Assembly: GCF_004923315.1 (NCBI RefSeq) | Contig: NZ_CP039649.1 | Coordinates: 1-64,000, forward strand | DNA from: Azospirillum sp. TSA2s | GTDB taxonomy: Bacteria; Pseudomonadota; Alphaproteobacteria; Azospirillales; Azospirillaceae | Length of the DNA: 64,000 bases | Reading direction: 5' to 3' | Shown here: positions 15,136-24,175 of the stretch, piece by piece | Layout: each line of letters begins with the position of its first letter | How positions within the stretch are numbered: position 1 is the stretch's first letter | Program-made: the position numbers and the translations under genes | The notes under the pieces: model-generated | What the model was told of the DNA's origin: nothing | What the model saw: the letters and a program-made list of their open reading frames with translations, nothing else | Database searches by the model: none

Positions 15136-17619
15136 ATGCTCGACCTGACCGCCTTCGACGACGGCTTCGACGCGTTGTCGCGCCACCTGCCCTGGGACTG
15201 CTTCGTCTGGCCGGGTGTCGTGCTGCTGGAGGAGGACGGGGCACTGATGGCCGTCGTCGAATATGGCGGCCGCGACCAGAGCGTGCAGGATCCGGTCGAG
15301 ATCCAGCAGACCGCCATGGCCGCCGCCAATGTCCTGTTCCCCTTCACTGGCGGCTGGACCTTCCATTTCGAGATGCAGCGCCGCTGGGGCCGCGGCTACC
15401 CGTGCGGCACTGGCGTCCATTCGGTGGCCAGCCTGATCGACGCCGAACGCCGCGCGAGGCTCGACGCCGCTGGACGCCAACTGCGCTCGCGCACGTTTAT
15501 CACCATCACCTTCACCCCCACCCACCGGCAGGCCCGCCGGTTGGCCGGCTGGTTCACCCGCAATCCGCCGGAGCGGTCCCGGCCGGACGTAATGCGCGAC
15601 CATGTCGAGCCCTTCCGCCAGCTGGTGCTGCAGTTCGCCGGCCTGCTCGGCCGCGCGGTCGGCTGGGCCCGCATGCTCGACGACGATGCGGTGATGGCCT
15701 TCCTCCATTCCTGCGTCTCGCCGATCGAGCAGCCCCATGTCTCTGCCCCCGACATTCCCGGTTTCCCGATCAAGGCCAACCTCGTCGATGTCGGATTCCT
15801 CCCTGGCTCTTTCCCGGCCTGGACCAATGGCGCGGAACGCTGGCATGTCCGGGTCGTCGGCATCGGTGGCTATCCCAAGGCCAGCCACCCCGGCCTGCTC
15901 AACGCGCTCGACGCGCTGCCCTTTCCGGTCCGCTGGTCGGTGCGCTTCGAGGCGATGGACCATGTCCAGGCCCGCGGTGTCTTCGCCGCCCTGTGGCGCA
16001 AGCACGACGACACCTCCTACGACTGGCGCTCGGTGCTGCTGCGGGCCGTCGGCGGCTTCACCGCGCTGCGTCACGATCCGGTCGGTGTGCTGGAAGCGCT
16101 GGAAGCCGAGGCCGCCCGGCTGGAGGCCGAGCAGGCCGGCACCAGCTCCGGCTGGATGACGCCCACCGCCATACTGTGGGGTTCATCCGTCGAGGAGGCC
16201 GAGGGCCGGAAGGAGGAGTTCGTCAAGACGCTGCGCTCGCTGGGCTTCACCGCGATTGAGGAGAGCTGGGGAGCCGAGCGCGCTTGGTACGGCACCTTGC
16301 CCGGCCATGTCCGCCCCAATCCGCGCAAGGTGCCGCTGACCCAGGTCCAGCTCGCCGACTTCCTGGTGCTGTCCGCGGTCTGGGGTGGGCCGGAACGCAA
16401 CGCGCATCTGCGCTGCGACCCGCTGGCCCAACTGGAGGCCGAGGGCGGCACACCCTTGAGGATCGACCTGCACCAGGGGCCGGACGGGGCGGCGCTGGTG
16501 ATCGGACCGCCGCGGACCGGCAAGTCCACCGTGCTGGCGTTCCTTGGCCACCAGTTCCTCGCCCGGGTGCCGGAGGGTCGGGTGGTGTGGATCGACGTCG
16601 ACGCCACCGAGAGCACCAGCCTCGCCGCCACCTGGGCGGCCGGCGGCGAGTTCCTTTCTATGGGCTCGGGCGACCTTGCCTATGCCGATCTGGCGCTGCA
16701 GCCACTGGCCGATGTCGACACACCAGGCGGCTTTGCCTGGGGCCATGGCTTCATCATGGAGCTGCTTCGCATCCAGGGACTGCTGGTGCCGGGCGGGATC
16801 TCGGCGGCCGAGGCCGGCGACGCGGTGGATTCGGCGCTGCATTTGCTGGCGGCCTCGCCACCGGGGGAACGCACCTTGTCGCACCTCGCCCATCTGGTGC
16901 CCGACAATCTGGTGCGGGTGGCGCTGGAGCCCTATTGCCGCGGCGGCCCCTACGGCGATCTGGTCGATGCCGGCGAGGACCGGCTGCTGGGATCCTGTTG
17001 GACCACGGTGGACATCGGCGCGCTGATCGACCGCGGCGTTGGCGCCACCCCGGTGATCCAGGCGCTGTTCCGCCGCTTCTACCGGCTCTTCGCCGACGGC
17101 CGGCCGACCCTGTTCCTGGTCGACGAGGCCTTCAAGGCGCTGAAACACCAGCCGGCGGAGCTGGACGAACTGCGTCGGCGCGGGCCGAAGAAGAACGTCA
17201 CGCTGGTGCTGGCCACCCACCAGCTCGACGACATCGAGGGCTCGGCCATCGCGGCGCTGCTGAAGACGATCCGCGTCCTGCTGCTGCTCGCCGATCCCAA
17301 CGCCGCCAAGCGCGCGCTTTACCGCGACTGGGGCCTGAACCGGGCCGAGGCCGCCCTGGTGGCCGGCGCCATGCCGCGGCGCGACGTCTTCTTCAAGACG
17401 CCGGACGGCAGCCGGCTCGGCCAGCTCACCCTCGATCCGGTGGCGCTGGCGGTGTGTGGCTGTGGCGGGGCCACCCACCGCCGGGCCGCCTTCGAGACCA
17501 TCGCCGAAGCCGGGCCTGCGGGTTTCGCCGCAGCTTGGCTGCGCCAGCACCGGCTGCATGAGGCGGCAGCCATCCTGGACCGCGCTGCAACCTGCGCTTC
17601 CCTGGGAGAAGCATCATGA
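15136..17619 (+). CDS. trbE: TrbE/VirB4-type conjugation ATPase
   Basis: An 827-residue ATPase of the mating-pair formation complex. The N-terminal half matches VirB4 (LPWDCFVWPGVVLLEEDGAL at the start). The C-terminal P-loop is GPPRTGKST (residues ~457-465), with RVVWIDVDATES and Walker B TLFLVDEAFKAL, then a Q-loop-like LVLATHQLDD. Length and order are normal for TrbE. It is followed by trbJ with a 4-bp overlap. Confidence 0.9.
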   Translation: MLDLTAFDDGFDALSRHLPWDCFVWPGVVLLEEDGALMAVVEYGGRDQSVQDPVEIQQTAMAAANVLFPFTGGWTFHFEMQRRWGRGYPCGTGVHSVASLIDAERRARLDAAGRQLRSRTFITITFTPTHRQARRLAGWFTRNPPERSRPDVMRDHVEPFRQLVLQFAGLLGRAVGWARMLDDDAVMAFLHSCVSPIEQPHVSAPDIPGFPIKANLVDVGFLPGSFPAWTNGAERWHVRVVGIGGYPKASHPGLLNALDALPFPVRWSVRFEAMDHVQARGVFAALWRKHDDTSYDWRSVLLRAVGGFTALRHDPVGVLEALEAEAARLEAEQAGTSSGWMTPTAILWGSSVEEAEGRKEEFVKTLRSLGFTAIEESWGAERAWYGTLPGHVRPNPRKVPLTQVQLADFLVLSAVWGGPERNAHLRCDPLAQLEAEGGTPLRIDLHQGPDGAALVIGPPRTGKSTVLAFLGHQFLARVPEGRVVWIDVDATESTSLAATWAAGGEFLSMGSGDLAYADLALQPLADVDTPGGFAWGHGFIMELLRIQGLLVPGGISAAEAGDAVDSALHLLAASPPGERTLSHLAHLVPDNLVRVALEPYCRGGPYGDLVDAGEDRLLGSCWTTVDIGALIDRGVGATPVIQALFRRFYRLFADGRPTLFLVDEAFKALKHQPAELDELRRRGPKKNVTLVLATHQLDDIEGSAIAALLKTIRVLLLLADPNAAKRALYRDWGLNRAEAALVAGAMPRRDVFFKTPDGSRLGQLTLDPVALAVCGCGGATHRRAAFETIAEAGPAGFAAAWLRQHRLHEAAAILDRAATCASLGEAS

Positions 17620-18536
17620 TCCTGCGTTTCCGAGCTGGCGCTTGTTCGGCCCTTGCCGCCCTTGCCCTGTTGGCCTCGACGGCGCTCACCATCACCCCAT
17701 CGCCGGCCGCCGCCCAGATGTTCGGCGGTAGTGGGCTGGGAGGTTTGTTCGGTGGCAGTGGCGGCGGCTGCGGTGGAGAGAGCGACGGGCTGTTCGGCCT
17801 GATCGTGTCCGCGGCGGTCGGCTATTTCACCGGCGGGGTGGGCGGGGCCGCGATGGGCGCCGGCTCCAGTCTTGCCGGTGGCGGTCAGGGGCAGAGTCCG
17901 GGCTGCCCGATCGTCGAGAGCAAGCCGCTGATGGTCGAAGGGATGGTCCAGCGCCAGGAGGTCGAGATCATCGCCCAGACCGCGCATATGCTCACCCAGA
18001 TCGACAACATGATCCGTATGCGCGCCCTGTCCGATCTCGACAGCGGTGGAGCGGTGGCTGCCCGTCTGGGCGAGACCCGCCGGGCCGCCGACGGCGTTGG
18101 CCGGGTCCAGTGGAGCCTCGACGGCGTCGACCGCCAGTTCACCGCCCTCTACCCGGACGTGTTGCCCAACGGTCTGGATGCGGAGGGGGTGGTTGCGCAT
18201 CAGGCCGAGCAGGCCCGCCTCGCCCGCGATGCCAGCCGGGCCAGCAAGCGGGTGTCGGCCGATGTCGTCACCGGCATCGAAGCCTATCCGGAGCGGGCGC
18301 GCGACCTGATGGCGGCGCTGAAGGCCTGCGACGGCCAGACCTGTGCCATCGATGCCGGGGCTCAGGCGACCCTGCTCAACGCCGAGATGGCCGGCCAACT
18401 CCTCATGCTGCAGGCCGCTCATGGCCGCGCCCTCGAGGCTCAACTCGATTACGAGCAGGCCGCCGTCGAGCGCGCCCGTCAGCAGGCCATCCTCAGCTGG
18501 CGCGGCCTCGACACCTACGGTGCCCCTGGAAGCTGA
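17616..18536 (+). CDS. trbJ: TrbJ/VirB5-type protein
   Basis: A 306-residue exported protein. It has a signal peptide (ALAALALLASTALTI, cleavage likely after AAAQ), then a Gly-rich segment (GGSGLGGLFGGSGGG), then mostly helical sequence with long charged helices (MVQRQEVEIIAQTAHMLTQI), as in VirB5/TrbJ minor pilus proteins. It overlaps trbE by 4 bp. The family call rests on position and architecture more than on a diagnostic motif. Confidence 0.7.
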   Translation: MILRFRAGACSALAALALLASTALTITPSPAAAQMFGGSGLGGLFGGSGGGCGGESDGLFGLIVSAAVGYFTGGVGGAAMGAGSSLAGGGQGQSPGCPIVESKPLMVEGMVQRQEVEIIAQTAHMLTQIDNMIRMRALSDLDSGGAVAARLGETRRAADGVGRVQWSLDGVDRQFTALYPDVLPNGLDAEGVVAHQAEQARLARDASRASKRVSADVVTGIEAYPERARDLMAALKACDGQTCAIDAGAQATLLNAEMAGQLLMLQAAHGRALEAQLDYEQAAVERARQQAILSWRGLDTYGAPGS

Positions 18537-18566
18537 CCCCGGACATTGAACAGGGAGAGCTGAACC

Positions 18567-18749
18567 ATGAGCCTCGCACGCATCGCTCTGATCTTCGCCG
18601 GCCTACTCCTGCTCAGCATTCTCGGCGCCGCCGTGCTGGTCGGGATGATGCTGACCGACGACGGCGCCTGGACCCGCGAGCGGCTGGAGCGCCTGTCGGA
18701 CTGGCGCGGCATCGAGCGCTATCGCGCCGTGCCGCCCGGCCGGGAGTGA
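18567..18749 (+). CDS. Small single-pass membrane protein at the TrbK position
   Basis: A 60-residue protein with one N-terminal membrane helix (IALIFAGLLLLSILGAAVLVG) and a charged C-terminal tail. It is placed between trbJ and trbL, where entry-exclusion TrbK is encoded in other Trb operons. TrbK is usually a lipoprotein with a lipobox Cys; this one has no cysteine, so it is either a different small membrane protein or a divergent equivalent. AGGGAGAG lies 8-10 nt before the ATG. Confidence 0.6.
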   Translation: MSLARIALIFAGLLLLSILGAAVLVGMMLTDDGAWTRERLERLSDWRGIERYRAVPPGRE

Positions 18750-18755
18750 CCGGCC

Positions 18756-20045
18756 ATGGACGTCAGCGGCCTGTCGATCGCCCTGCACCAGCTGACCGCC
18801 ATGGTGGTGACCGCTCTCGGTCTGCTCGGGCCGGACGCCCACCAAGCGCTCCGCCTGCTGATGATGCTATCCTACACCCTTGCCCTCTTGCTCTGGCTGT
18901 TCGAGGGCAAGCCGGCGGTGCACGGCCCCTTCCTGCGCATGCTGCTGAAATTCACCGTCATCGGTGCGCTGGTGGAGTGGTTTCCTGCGGGCTCGGCCGC
19001 CTTGATGCAGGCGGCGGCCCGGCAGGGTCTCAGCCTCGGCCCCGGTGCCCCCTTCGCCCTCGACGATCCCGGCTACATCGCCCATCTCGGCATCCAGGCG
19101 GTGATCCCGCTGATGCTGCGCGTCAAGGAGATGCTGGGGCCGGTCGATTTCTTCCTGAACTTCGTTGAGATCGTCATCTTCCTGCTGGCGGGCTTGGTGG
19201 TGATCGTCAGCTTCTGCATCCTGGCGATTCAGGTCTTCCTCGCCTTCCTGGAATACCGGCTGCTGTCGCTGGCCGCTTATCTCGCCATTCCCTTCGCGGT
19301 GCTGGGGCCGACCAGCTTCGTCGCCGAGCGCGCCATCGGCTACATCGCGGCGTCGGCCATGAAGCTGCTGGTGCTGGGCGCCATCATTGCCGTCTGTGGC
19401 GCCACCCTGACCAGCCTGACCTTCCAGGGCACGCCGACCCTGGCCCAGGCCTTCGGCGTGGCGGTGCTGGCCGCCGCCATCTTCGTGCTGGCGATCAAGG
19501 CGCCGCGCGCCGCCGCCGGCCTGGTGAATGGCGGGCCGGTGATGGACGGCATGACGGCGCTGGCCGCCTTGTGGACCGCCGGCTGGCTCGGCGCCCGCAG
19601 CGTCGCCGGTGGAGCCGCCGCATCGAGCGGTGCTGCCGGCAGCGTACTGGCTGGGAGCACCACGGCCCTCGGCCTGCTGCGCACAGTGGCTGGTGGCGCT
19701 ACCGCTTCGGTCGGCACCATGCCAGGCAGCCGATCCGGCTCGGTGGGCGGATCGGGCGGATCGGGCGGATCGGGGCGGCATTATCCGGCCGGGCACTTCG
19801 GTGGGGCAGGGGGAGGCGCCGGGCAGGGGAGCGCTCAGCGGTCAGGCGGCGGCTGGGACAAGCCGATGACCGAGGCCCAGCGCGGGCAGCTCGACCGTCT
19901 CTCTGCCGGCCGGACCTATCCTGCCGACCTCACCCGTGGGCAGGCCAGCCGCCTGATCGAGGAGTGGGGCGGTGAGGACTCCTGGCTTCGCGCTGGCGCC
20001 CGCAAGCCCAAACCCGACGCTCCGGAGAAGGGAGATCCATCATGA
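18756..20045 (+). CDS. trbL: TrbL/VirB6-type inner-membrane channel protein
   Basis: A 429-residue polytopic protein with about six hydrophobic segments between residues ~15 and 290 (for example IFLLAGLVVIVSFCILAIQV). The C-terminus is long, Gly/Ser-rich and cytoplasmic (GSVGGSGGSGGSGRHYPAGH). This is the architecture of VirB6/TrbL channel components. The last ~60 residues are a conserved-looking tail (MTEAQRGQLDRLSAGRTYPA). It overlaps trbF by 4 bp. Confidence 0.85.
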   Translation: MDVSGLSIALHQLTAMVVTALGLLGPDAHQALRLLMMLSYTLALLLWLFEGKPAVHGPFLRMLLKFTVIGALVEWFPAGSAALMQAAARQGLSLGPGAPFALDDPGYIAHLGIQAVIPLMLRVKEMLGPVDFFLNFVEIVIFLLAGLVVIVSFCILAIQVFLAFLEYRLLSLAAYLAIPFAVLGPTSFVAERAIGYIAASAMKLLVLGAIIAVCGATLTSLTFQGTPTLAQAFGVAVLAAAIFVLAIKAPRAAAGLVNGGPVMDGMTALAALWTAGWLGARSVAGGAAASSGAAGSVLAGSTTALGLLRTVAGGATASVGTMPGSRSGSVGGSGGSGGSGRHYPAGHFGGAGGGAGQGSAQRSGGGWDKPMTEAQRGQLDRLSAGRTYPADLTRGQASRLIEEWGGEDSWLRAGARKPKPDAPEKGDPS

Positions 20046-20860
20046 GGGAGCGCATCGTCAACGCCTACGATCCGCCGCCGGCCGGGGTGCCGGACAGCGC
20101 CCGCTACCTGGAGGCCATGACCTACCGCGCCAGCCGCGAGGCCAAGGCGCTGCGGCTGAAGCGCTGGTACCTTGGCCTGACCATCCTGAGCCTCGGCTGG
20201 GGCGGGCTGATGACCTGGGACAATCTGCGCGTCGCCGGCCAGTTGGTGGAGATCGCCCGGACAAAGCCGGTCTACCGGGTCGAGCAGGCGCTCGACGGTC
20301 ACCAGAGCCTGCTGCTGCTCGACAGCACGCTCAGCGTCAGCAAGGGCGCGCGGATCAATGCGGTCAGTTGGTTCATCCGCTGGCAGCGCCAGATCGGCAC
20401 CGACCCGGTGATGCTGGCCAGGGACCGCGCCGCGGCCCGCGCCCGCCTGACCGCCGGGGCCGAGAAGAAATGGGATGCCCTGGTGGCGGCCGATCTCGAC
20501 CCGGCCGAGGGCTGGAGCCGCGACGTCGCCGACATCCGCGTGCAGGAGCGCGAGGCCGATCCGAAGACCGGCGCCTCCTCCTTCTATGTGGTGTGGACCG
20601 AGACGGTCTATCGCCGCTTCAAGCCGGAGAGCCGGGCGCTGATGAGCGCCGCGGTGGTGACGATGGATGGTGCGCCTCGTGACGGCGCACTCGACGGCGT
20701 GTCGATCTCCGGCTTTTCCCAGCCCAGCGGAACCCCGCTGGCGCTGGAGCCGCGCGACGCTGCGAAGGCGGCCCGGTCCGATCCGGCCGCGGCACCATCG
20801 ACGCCGACCATTCCGCCCCTTCCGAGCCCTCCGACCCCATCGACGGAGTCCCGGCCATGA
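20042..20860 (+). CDS. trbF: TrbF/VirB8-type protein
   Basis: A 272-residue bitopic inner-membrane protein of the mating channel. One membrane helix near residue 45 (YLGLTILSLGWGGLMTW) is followed by a periplasmic NTF2-like domain (to ~residue 205, including FYVVWTETVYRRF), then a Pro/Ser-rich C-terminus. It overlaps trbL and trbG by 4 bp each. Confidence 0.85.
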   Translation: MRERIVNAYDPPPAGVPDSARYLEAMTYRASREAKALRLKRWYLGLTILSLGWGGLMTWDNLRVAGQLVEIARTKPVYRVEQALDGHQSLLLLDSTLSVSKGARINAVSWFIRWQRQIGTDPVMLARDRAAARARLTAGAEKKWDALVAADLDPAEGWSRDVADIRVQEREADPKTGASSFYVVWTETVYRRFKPESRALMSAAVVTMDGAPRDGALDGVSISGFSQPSGTPLALEPRDAAKAARSDPAAAPSTPTIPPLPSPPTPSTESRP

Positions 20861-21813
20861 CCCGCCTGTTTCCCTGGCTGGCCCTGCCGCTGCTGGCGGC
20901 CTGTGCCACCGAGCCGCCCTCGGTGCCGATTGCCGGGCCGCCCGATCCGCCTCGCATCTACACGATGGCCGATCTGCACGTCCCGCCGACGCAGATGCAG
21001 CGGGAACCGAAGGAGACGCTCGGCGCGCGGCCATCGCGGGCGCAGACCCGCAGTTGGGTGGGGCAGGCCAACGAAGCGGCCCTCGACCTGCCGACCGTGA
21101 CCTGCTTCAAGGGCAAGAGCTGCGAATACTGGTACCAGCCCGACCAGCAATATCTCGTCTACATGGCCGAGGCGAACCAGACCTTGGTCTGCCTGAAGCC
21201 GGGCGAGGTGGTGCGCGACATCGTGGCGCCGGGCGCCCAGGTGTGGATTCCGCACCAGCCCTACAGCTTCGGCAAAGGCCGGCAGCGCACCGAATGCATC
21301 GCCTTCATGCCGCGGCGCGCCGGGATGAATCAGCAGATCTCGGTCTTCACCAACGAGCGCAAATACGACCTCAACGTCGAGACCCACAAGCGGGTTCATC
21401 ACGTCGAGGTCCGGTGGCGCTATCCCGAGGACTGGCTGGCGGCGCTCAACGGTTCGCCGACCTTGGCCGGCGGCGCGGCCATGGAAGGGCGCGACCGGAC
21501 CACCGAGCTGGCCTATCGCGACCGCCGCTGCACCTACACACTGGACGGCGACACGCCGCAATGGCGCCCGGTGCCGACGGCGGACGGGCAGCCGCCGGTG
21601 TGCGACGACAGCGAGGTGACGGTCATCAACTTCACACCCGGCGTACTCGGCGCCTACGGCGCTCCGGCGCTATGGCGTGTTGCCGAGGATGGCACTCGAA
21701 CGCCTGTGCAGTATGGCAGGATGAACGCGACGTACCGCGTCGCCGGCATCCACGATCATCTTCTGCTGAGCCTCGGCGCCCAGGAGGTTCATATCCGGAG
21801 GAACCGGCCATGA
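20857..21813 (+). CDS. trbG: TrbG/VirB9-type outer channel protein
   Basis: A 318-residue secreted protein. The N-terminus has a lipoprotein-type signal (LALPLLAACATE, lipobox Cys at residue ~17). The body matches VirB9/TrbG: early strands around PGAQVWIPHQPYSFGKGR, a linker, and a C-terminal beta domain (CTYTLDGDTPQWRP through HLLLSLGAQEVHIRR). In assembled systems this protein joins TrbI in the outer-membrane core ring. It overlaps trbF and trbI by 4 bp. Confidence 0.85.
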   Translation: MTRLFPWLALPLLAACATEPPSVPIAGPPDPPRIYTMADLHVPPTQMQREPKETLGARPSRAQTRSWVGQANEAALDLPTVTCFKGKSCEYWYQPDQQYLVYMAEANQTLVCLKPGEVVRDIVAPGAQVWIPHQPYSFGKGRQRTECIAFMPRRAGMNQQISVFTNERKYDLNVETHKRVHHVEVRWRYPEDWLAALNGSPTLAGGAAMEGRDRTTELAYRDRRCTYTLDGDTPQWRPVPTADGQPPVCDDSEVTVINFTPGVLGAYGAPALWRVAEDGTRTPVQYGRMNATYRVAGIHDHLLLSLGAQEVHIRRNRP

Positions 21814-22793
21814 GTGCGCCCGGTACCACGCCGTTGACGCCCGACCCACTGGAGCGCCGCCGGGTCATCGTCTCCGGCCCGCACCTCGTCCGCATCCTGC
21901 TGGTAAGCACCGCGGTGATTGGGGTGGGGCTGGTGGCCTACATGGTTGGCCGCGGCCAGGGAGAGGAGCCGGTGTCGAAGCAGCCGATCCTGTTCGACCA
22001 TCGTCCGCCCAAGAGCATGCTGCCGAGCTACGCCGATCTGGCGCCACCCCCGCCGCCGGCTCCCCGTGTCGAGGTTCCGAAACCGGCCCCGGCGCAACCA
22101 AAGCCGCAAATGCGTGGGCCGGCCAAGGAGGACGAGCTGCGCAAGAAAGCGCTTGAGGCTGGGGTAGGCGGATGGAGCCGCAAGGAACCAGGGGAGAGCG
22201 CCCCTGCCGGACGCCGGGAAGGGAGGGATTTTGCAGCCGCCGGTGGGGACTGCACCGTGCCGGCGGGAACGCCGTTCCCGCTGCAGACCATCAGCCGGGT
22301 CGTGACGGAGCAGGGCGGCGTGCTGACCGCCCAGGTGACGCAGGATGTTTGGGACGCCGGCTTCGCCTGCCTGGCGGTGCCCGCCGGATCGCTGGTGACG
22401 ATGGAGGTTGGCAGCAGCGTCACCAAAGGTCAAAAGCGCATCGTGGTCGCTAAACCGATGATCACCCGGCCGTGGCCGCGCAATGACACCGTTCAACCGG
22501 CCGCCACGGTAGTCGATGCGACCGGTGCCGGAGGCCTGCCGGGCTCGGTGGAGGTGCCCTGGGTTCAGACGGGTCTGCTGATCGGTGCCAGCGTAGCGGT
22601 GGACCTTGCCTCGGCGGCACTGACCGGAGGCGGCAGCCTGCTGGGCACCATCCTCGGTCGCAGCATGGAAAGTCCGCTGGATCGCGCGGCCAAGGACATG
22701 CTGGAGAGGGCGCCGGTGATCATGCTGGAGGCTGGCGAGCCGCTGCTGCTGGTGCTGCGCGGGGCCTTGCGGGCGGATGATTTCAGATCGTAA
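21810..22793 (+). CDS. trbI: TrbI/VirB10-type channel protein
   Basis: A 327-residue protein with a cytoplasmic N-terminus, one membrane helix (ILLVSTAVIGVGLVAYMVG, residues ~28-46) and a Pro-rich linker (APPPPPAPRVEVPKPAPAQP). A VirB10 beta-barrel domain follows from CTVPAGTPFPLQT to VLRGALRADDF. It is the last gene of the trb operon, and the catabolic island starts 8 bp after its stop. Confidence 0.9.
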   Translation: MSAPGTTPLTPDPLERRRVIVSGPHLVRILLVSTAVIGVGLVAYMVGRGQGEEPVSKQPILFDHRPPKSMLPSYADLAPPPPPAPRVEVPKPAPAQPKPQMRGPAKEDELRKKALEAGVGGWSRKEPGESAPAGRREGRDFAAAGGDCTVPAGTPFPLQTISRVVTEQGGVLTAQVTQDVWDAGFACLAVPAGSLVTMEVGSSVTKGQKRIVVAKPMITRPWPRNDTVQPAATVVDATGAGGLPGSVEVPWVQTGLLIGASVAVDLASAALTGGGSLLGTILGRSMESPLDRAAKDMLERAPVIMLEAGEPLLLVLRGALRADDFRS

Positions 22794-22801
22794 CCAGGCG
22801 A

Positions 22802-23716
22802 TCAGGAGGGATTGCTCGAGGCATCGTCAGTTCCGATTTCCTTGAGGGAGCGGGCGATGGTGAGAAAACGTTGCGCTGCCGGCGTAAGCCCCGAGGTTGG
22901 CCAGGTCGCGACAGTGGTCACCTTCAATGGGGGCGACAGAGGCCGGCTTACGATGCCTGGAGTGGCGGCGAGAGCCGAGCTCAAGGCGGGTAGGGCCGTA
23001 ATACCGAAGCCGGCAGCGACCAGCATAAGCCGGGTTTCCAGAAAGAAAACCGGTGAGGTGATGCTGATCGTGAGGCCGGCAATTCGACTGGCATTCAATA
23101 ATGCGTGGCCGATCCCATCGTCGTCGTTGCAGCTGTCCAGGATCAGGGGAACATTCGCCAGCCGGCGGATGTCGATGATAGCGTCTGTGACGAGGGGATG
23201 GGTTGTTGGCAGCACGAGATGGATGTCTTCATCCCACAGGATCTCGGCATGCTCGACGTCAGCCGTCAGGGTGGAGGGCAACAAAGCGAGGTCGAGCAAG
23301 CCGTTGTTCAGCATCCATTGGTGACGTGGTCGCGGCACGTCGCTGACAGTCGCTTGGCCGGAGGTGGAAATTTTCCGAAAGCGGCTCAACGCATCTGTAA
23401 GCCTGATAGTGACGATGTCACGCGTGATCCCGAGACGCAGTGGAATGGCCGTACCGTCTTGAGCTTGTCGGGCGATTTGCACCGCTCGGTCGAGTGATGA
23501 GAGGATGTTCTGGGCTTCATTCAGGAACATCTCCCCAGCCTGGGTCAGGCGCGTTCCCGATGGACTCCGATCGACCAGAGATGTGCCGACATCGGCTTCC
23601 AACGAGCGGATCGACTGGCTGAGCGCTGGTTGTCGAAGCCGAAGCTGGCGTGCAGCCCGGTGAAGGCTGCCTGTCTCGGCCAACGTGATGAAGTGACGAA
23701 GATGACGTAGGTCCAT
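22802..23716 (-). CDS. LysR-family transcriptional regulator
   Basis: A 304-residue LysR-type regulator. The N-terminal winged HTH (MDLRHLRHFITLAETGSLHR, then AARQLRLRQPALSQSIRSLE) is intact, followed by the inducer-binding periplasmic-binding-like domain. It lies at the 3' end of the leftward catabolic operon on the same strand, with a 136-bp AT-rich gap (23717-23852) that should hold its promoter. It is the natural candidate for sensing an intermediate of the leftward set, but the ligand is unknown. Confidence 0.9.
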   Translation of the reverse strand: MDLRHLRHFITLAETGSLHRAARQLRLRQPALSQSIRSLEADVGTSLVDRSPSGTRLTQAGEMFLNEAQNILSSLDRAVQIARQAQDGTAIPLRLGITRDIVTIRLTDALSRFRKISTSGQATVSDVPRPRHQWMLNNGLLDLALLPSTLTADVEHAEILWDEDIHLVLPTTHPLVTDAIIDIRRLANVPLILDSCNDDDGIGHALLNASRIAGLTISITSPVFFLETRLMLVAAGFGITALPALSSALAATPGIVSRPLSPPLKVTTVATWPTSGLTPAAQRFLTIARSLKEIGTDDASSNPS

Positions 23717-23852
23717 TTTAGATCTTTGATTATTGAATGATTAACAAAAATCCGATATTCAGGGACTCCGTGGTGAAGATGAGGAGTATTTATTTCAGTC
23801 ATTTTTCAGAAACGCGGGATGATGGAATGATATTCAAGCTTCCGTGATTTGG

Positions 23853-24095
23853 TCATATCGGCTTTCCAATCACCTGTTTTCTGGACCGAAACAACCCCTT
23901 CATCAGCAGTGCAGGAAGTTGTGCGGTCAGCGATAGTCCCAAAAGCTTGGCTGCTTGCCAACAGTCTTCGGGCTTGATGACCATAACGGCCGACATGGCT
24001 CCCATGATCTTGCCCTTAATGATTATGGCATCTCCCTCACGATGAATGGATTTGATGTCGATCATCTCCATTCCTTCCTTGCTGAATACCTTCAT
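23853..24095 (-). CDS. Small protein of unknown function, end of leftward operon
   Basis: An 80-residue protein (starts MKVFSKEGMEMIDIKSIHRE) with a beta-rich start (DAIIIKGKIMG) and a helical C-terminus (CWQAAKLLGLSLTAQLPALL). No family is recognised. It follows the FAD oxidoreductase by 80 bp on the same strand and is probably co-transcribed. Surrounding DNA is less GC-rich than the rest of the island. Confidence 0.5.
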   Translation of the reverse strand: MKVFSKEGMEMIDIKSIHREGDAIIIKGKIMGAMSAVMVIKPEDCWQAAKLLGLSLTAQLPALLMKGLFRSRKQVIGKPI

Positions 24096-24175
24096 GATGC
24101 CCGCTCGCCTTATGAAATATTGCTGTTTGGAAAGAGTGGCGGTTGCGGGTGAACCGCCCCGCAACCGCCGTTTCG